DNA of 64,000 bases from Synchiropus splendidus. Its lineage: Eukaryota > Chordata > Actinopteri > Syngnathiformes > Callionymidae. Below, in pieces: positions 61,680 to 64,000 of this stretch. The position numbers and the translations under genes were made by a program. Under the pieces are notes generated by a model that was not told the origin of the DNA, ran no database searches, and saw only the letters and a list, made by a program, of their open reading frames with translations. The stretch is from contig NC_071345.1 of the NCBI RefSeq assembly GCF_027744825.2, positions 15,935,501 to 15,999,500 of the forward strand, in the 5' to 3' direction. How positions within the stretch are numbered: the stretch's first letter is position 1; each line of letters starts with the position of its first letter.

Positions 61680-61800
61680 TGGCTCTCTTCCCGCTCCGCC
61701 TTTCTCCTCGCCGTCGAGGACGCCTTCCACATCAAAGTTGTCATTGAGAACTCTCAGTCGGAAATGCCGGTTTGGCAGGGAATAGGAGTCTTCAGGAAAA
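61680..61800 (+). other. coding-like segment, unassigned
   Basis: One plus-strand frame (61677 onward) reads AFLLAVEDAFHIKVVIENSQ, then SEMPVWQGIGVF. Its third codon positions are rich in C and G, as in fish exons. The two other plus frames and a minus frame are also open here, which weakens the case, and no clear acceptor is seen. I do not recognise a family. Confidence 0.15.
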
Positions 61801-64000
61801 CAATGAGGGCCTTGACCCAACACGGGCAGCTACATCAGCCCAAGAGATTAATACTGTGAGGCTCTCTTTACACCTGCTTTGAGACATTCCTTCATAAGAG
61901 TGTAGCATGAAGTCAAGTCAGTTGTTTTTAACCGCCTACCTCCATTAGTGACAGACAAGCCACGCATTATGTTGGTCGTGAAGCTTGAAATGCTTTGTAT
62001 TCTGCAAGCTCCGCCTCCCAACATCGACTTGCTCATGAACTCACACAGTGGAACTGAGCCAAAGAAACACTGTTAGTCCAATGGTACAATGGTGTCGCAT
62101 GTTGGCTGCAATGGGTTCAACTTAGTCATCGCTGCTTTTAGTTTGAGAAAGAAAATGCTTTTGTAATGGAAGCAGTTTGTGTTCTCAAGATACAGGAAGT
62201 AGTCCGTAGCTTGATACTAACCGGTTAACTGAGTAAGTAAATAATGCTAAAAAAAAAAAAAAAAAACATCATCGAGACCTGTTTGTCGAATTATATTAAG
62301 ACAGTATTTTTATTAAAATATTTGTTTTTTTACTGTGAGACAATTATATTAAGTTGTTATTGAGCACTCAACTAAATAAAAGAATTGAGTGAAAGAAAGA
62401 GGAAGCATCTTCAGAGTCAGGCGATATGCATTTTGCCTATTGTGGTTGTCGTAAGGTAGTTAATAGCAGAGGTTAAAAAGACAAATGTCAATTTAGAAAA
62501 TGCAGACTCATAACCACAAACCTATCAGGAGCTAAACTGACTGTTTTTATCAAGAAGAATAAGGAACAAGAGTGTGAAGAAACACGGCAACCAGGCTACA
62601 GATGTAAAGGGGCATACTTGCGGAATGTGCCTCGACTGCCACCGGGCGATGACGTGACATCCGACAGAAGGATCAGATTAAAAAAAACTTCTTAATGAGT
62701 GAAGGAAACTTCAAATGAAGTATTGGATGAAACATTTATATCAGCAATAGACTGTTCTACTTCCTGGTGGGACCCTGAAACACATCGTGATTGGCTGACA
62801 TGTACCGACTAGTGCTACTAAGGATAATCCGAATACCACACAGCGGAGGAATCATTTATTCGGAAAATGTGCATCAATGAACAACCTTTTCACCGTTACG
62901 CAATATATCCAGGCTACTTCCTGACTCATTGGCTGACCTCTGTTTCAACTGCAACGTCCTAAAGTCAATAGTTATCTGTACTCCAGGAACCAAATAAATG
63001 CATATATGGATGGGATTTTGAGTTTTCTCAGCCCTGTTTCAATGAAATTAGACTAGTGTCAGGACCTTTATTTACATTACATATTCAATGCTAATACATT
63101 CCTGTCAGGATACCGATGGATTGGGTGTAAATCTGTCACGGTATCGTCTTACTGATGATGAGAGAAAGAGGTTGACATAAACACATGAAGAAAGACGAAA
63201 CAGAAGCAGTTCCAGAGAGCAGGGCTTTCATTCCTTGAGTTCCATTTCTGGTGCGGGAAAAGGCTTTTCAAATTATGATGTGGACTGACGTGCAGCAGCT
63301 GCCCCCTCTCTTGGGTCCTGTCCGTCACCTCGCCGGTCACCGCTGACAGGGCTATGATGGATTAGGAATTGTCATCCGGGACGTTTGTCACTTGTTTACA
63401 AGTCAGCCATCCCTCATCTCTCAGCACCGGCCTTATAATCTGGCCGACACTCCTCCTCCCCTCCCCCGCTGCCAGACATGCTCCACAAGACAACACCATA
63501 CATTACAACAGTGCTCCTTTTTTCCCACCGTATTGCTCTCTTCCTGTGCGCACCTGAGCTGAACGCAGGGAACACATTTAATGCGTGAATATGTCGTGTT
63601 GACCAGTCGCCTTGGGAGAGTCTCCGGCTGTCATCCTCCACCTGGGAGAACTGACTGGCTTTGATTCTAACTCAACTGGGAGCAGGTGGAAGGCACAGAT
63701 CAAACCTGCAAGATGTTCCCACAAAATGCCTTCTTCAATATGTAAATTGATTTTCCACACAAAAACTAAAAAGCACTGTTGTGCTTACAACATTGTTGGT
63801 GTCTTCTGTTGAGCTTTGACACGCAGATTAAAAAGTGCTGACTCCTTTTATCAGTGACAACACGAGACACGACTCAATCGACAAGACTCAACCCTTTTCT
63901 TTCTCAGTTACTGATTAATACCAACCAGCCGACACATCAATTTCCATATAATCCATAAATTTGATTTGCTGCATTCAAATGCATTAGAATGTCGGCTGAT
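61801..64000. other. non-coding DNA, no gene recognised
   Basis: A poly-A run lies at 62250-62267. A weak tRNA-like stretch (about 62070-62130) was considered and rejected. 63280-63700 has mixed composition and may be regulatory. No supported gene. Confidence 0.5.

Noticed and set aside
62070..62130. tRNA-like stretch CCAATGGTACAATGG then GGGTTCAACTT
   Set aside because: The boxes only loosely fit polymerase III consensus and no cloverleaf or A-tail is visible.
1..64000. CRISPR arrays, rRNA genes, functional tRNA genes and bacterial operons
   Set aside because: I looked for regular spaced repeats, rRNA cores and tRNA cloverleafs and saw none.

Overview
The window looks like intergenic or intronic DNA from a bony fish, most likely a percomorph teleost. 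It is AT-rich overall, dense in microsatellites ((CA)n, (TA)n, (TTA)n, (AAT)n, (TG)n, poly-A/T), and contains fish-type repeats: an L2-like LINE with a (TGATTC)n tail, retroposon tails ending ATAAATAAA-CTTGACC, and MITEs with termini such as TGATGAGGCTTCATGAAACA and GGTACCTCGGTTCTCGA. There are no operons, ribosome binding sites, CRISPR arrays or rRNA genes, and no multi-exon host gene that I recognise. Nearly all short open frames are chance or shadow frames. The species call is inference.

The one convincing coding region is the 980-codon open frame at 53713-56655 (+). It has an apurinic-type endonuclease followed by a reverse transcriptase, then a short 3' UTR, an AATAAA signal and a hexamer tail. 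It has no internal stop, so the insertion looks recent. A decayed 3' piece of the same family lies at 20239-20440 on the minus strand.

Layout: 1-13300 is mostly unannotatable, with one exon-like block (5642-5776), one candidate regulatory block (8940-9330) and a partial MITE (10015-10115). 13928-14490 is a tandem duplication. 16700-17620 has a retroposon tail and a foldback MITE. 20239-21180 has the LINE 3' fragment and a second foldback MITE. 23680-27560 has a candidate enhancer, a pogo/Tigger-like MITE, a second candidate enhancer and a third foldback MITE copy. 28305-32600 has a retroposon tail and (TA)n/(TTA)n tracts that form strong palindromes. 33870-38300 has candidate enhancers, a fourth foldback copy and two MITEs of the CATGAAAC family. 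38800-49540 has simple repeats, several weak exon-like minus-strand segments, a retroposon tail and candidate enhancers. 50590-51150 has a broken THAP-domain gene remnant and a tRNA-derived SINE. 52685-52947 is a small inverted-repeat element just left of the LINE. 57900-64000 has a candidate enhancer and a second pogo/Tigger-like MITE with both ends.

The many AT-rich, homeodomain-site-rich segments without coding potential fit a gene-desert regulatory landscape around a developmental gene outside the window. That is inference and needs a cross-species alignment. I did not find a convincing new multi-gene system. The best leads are the intact LINE, the locally amplified foldback family, the near-identical MITE pair, and the exon-like segments on the minus strand.
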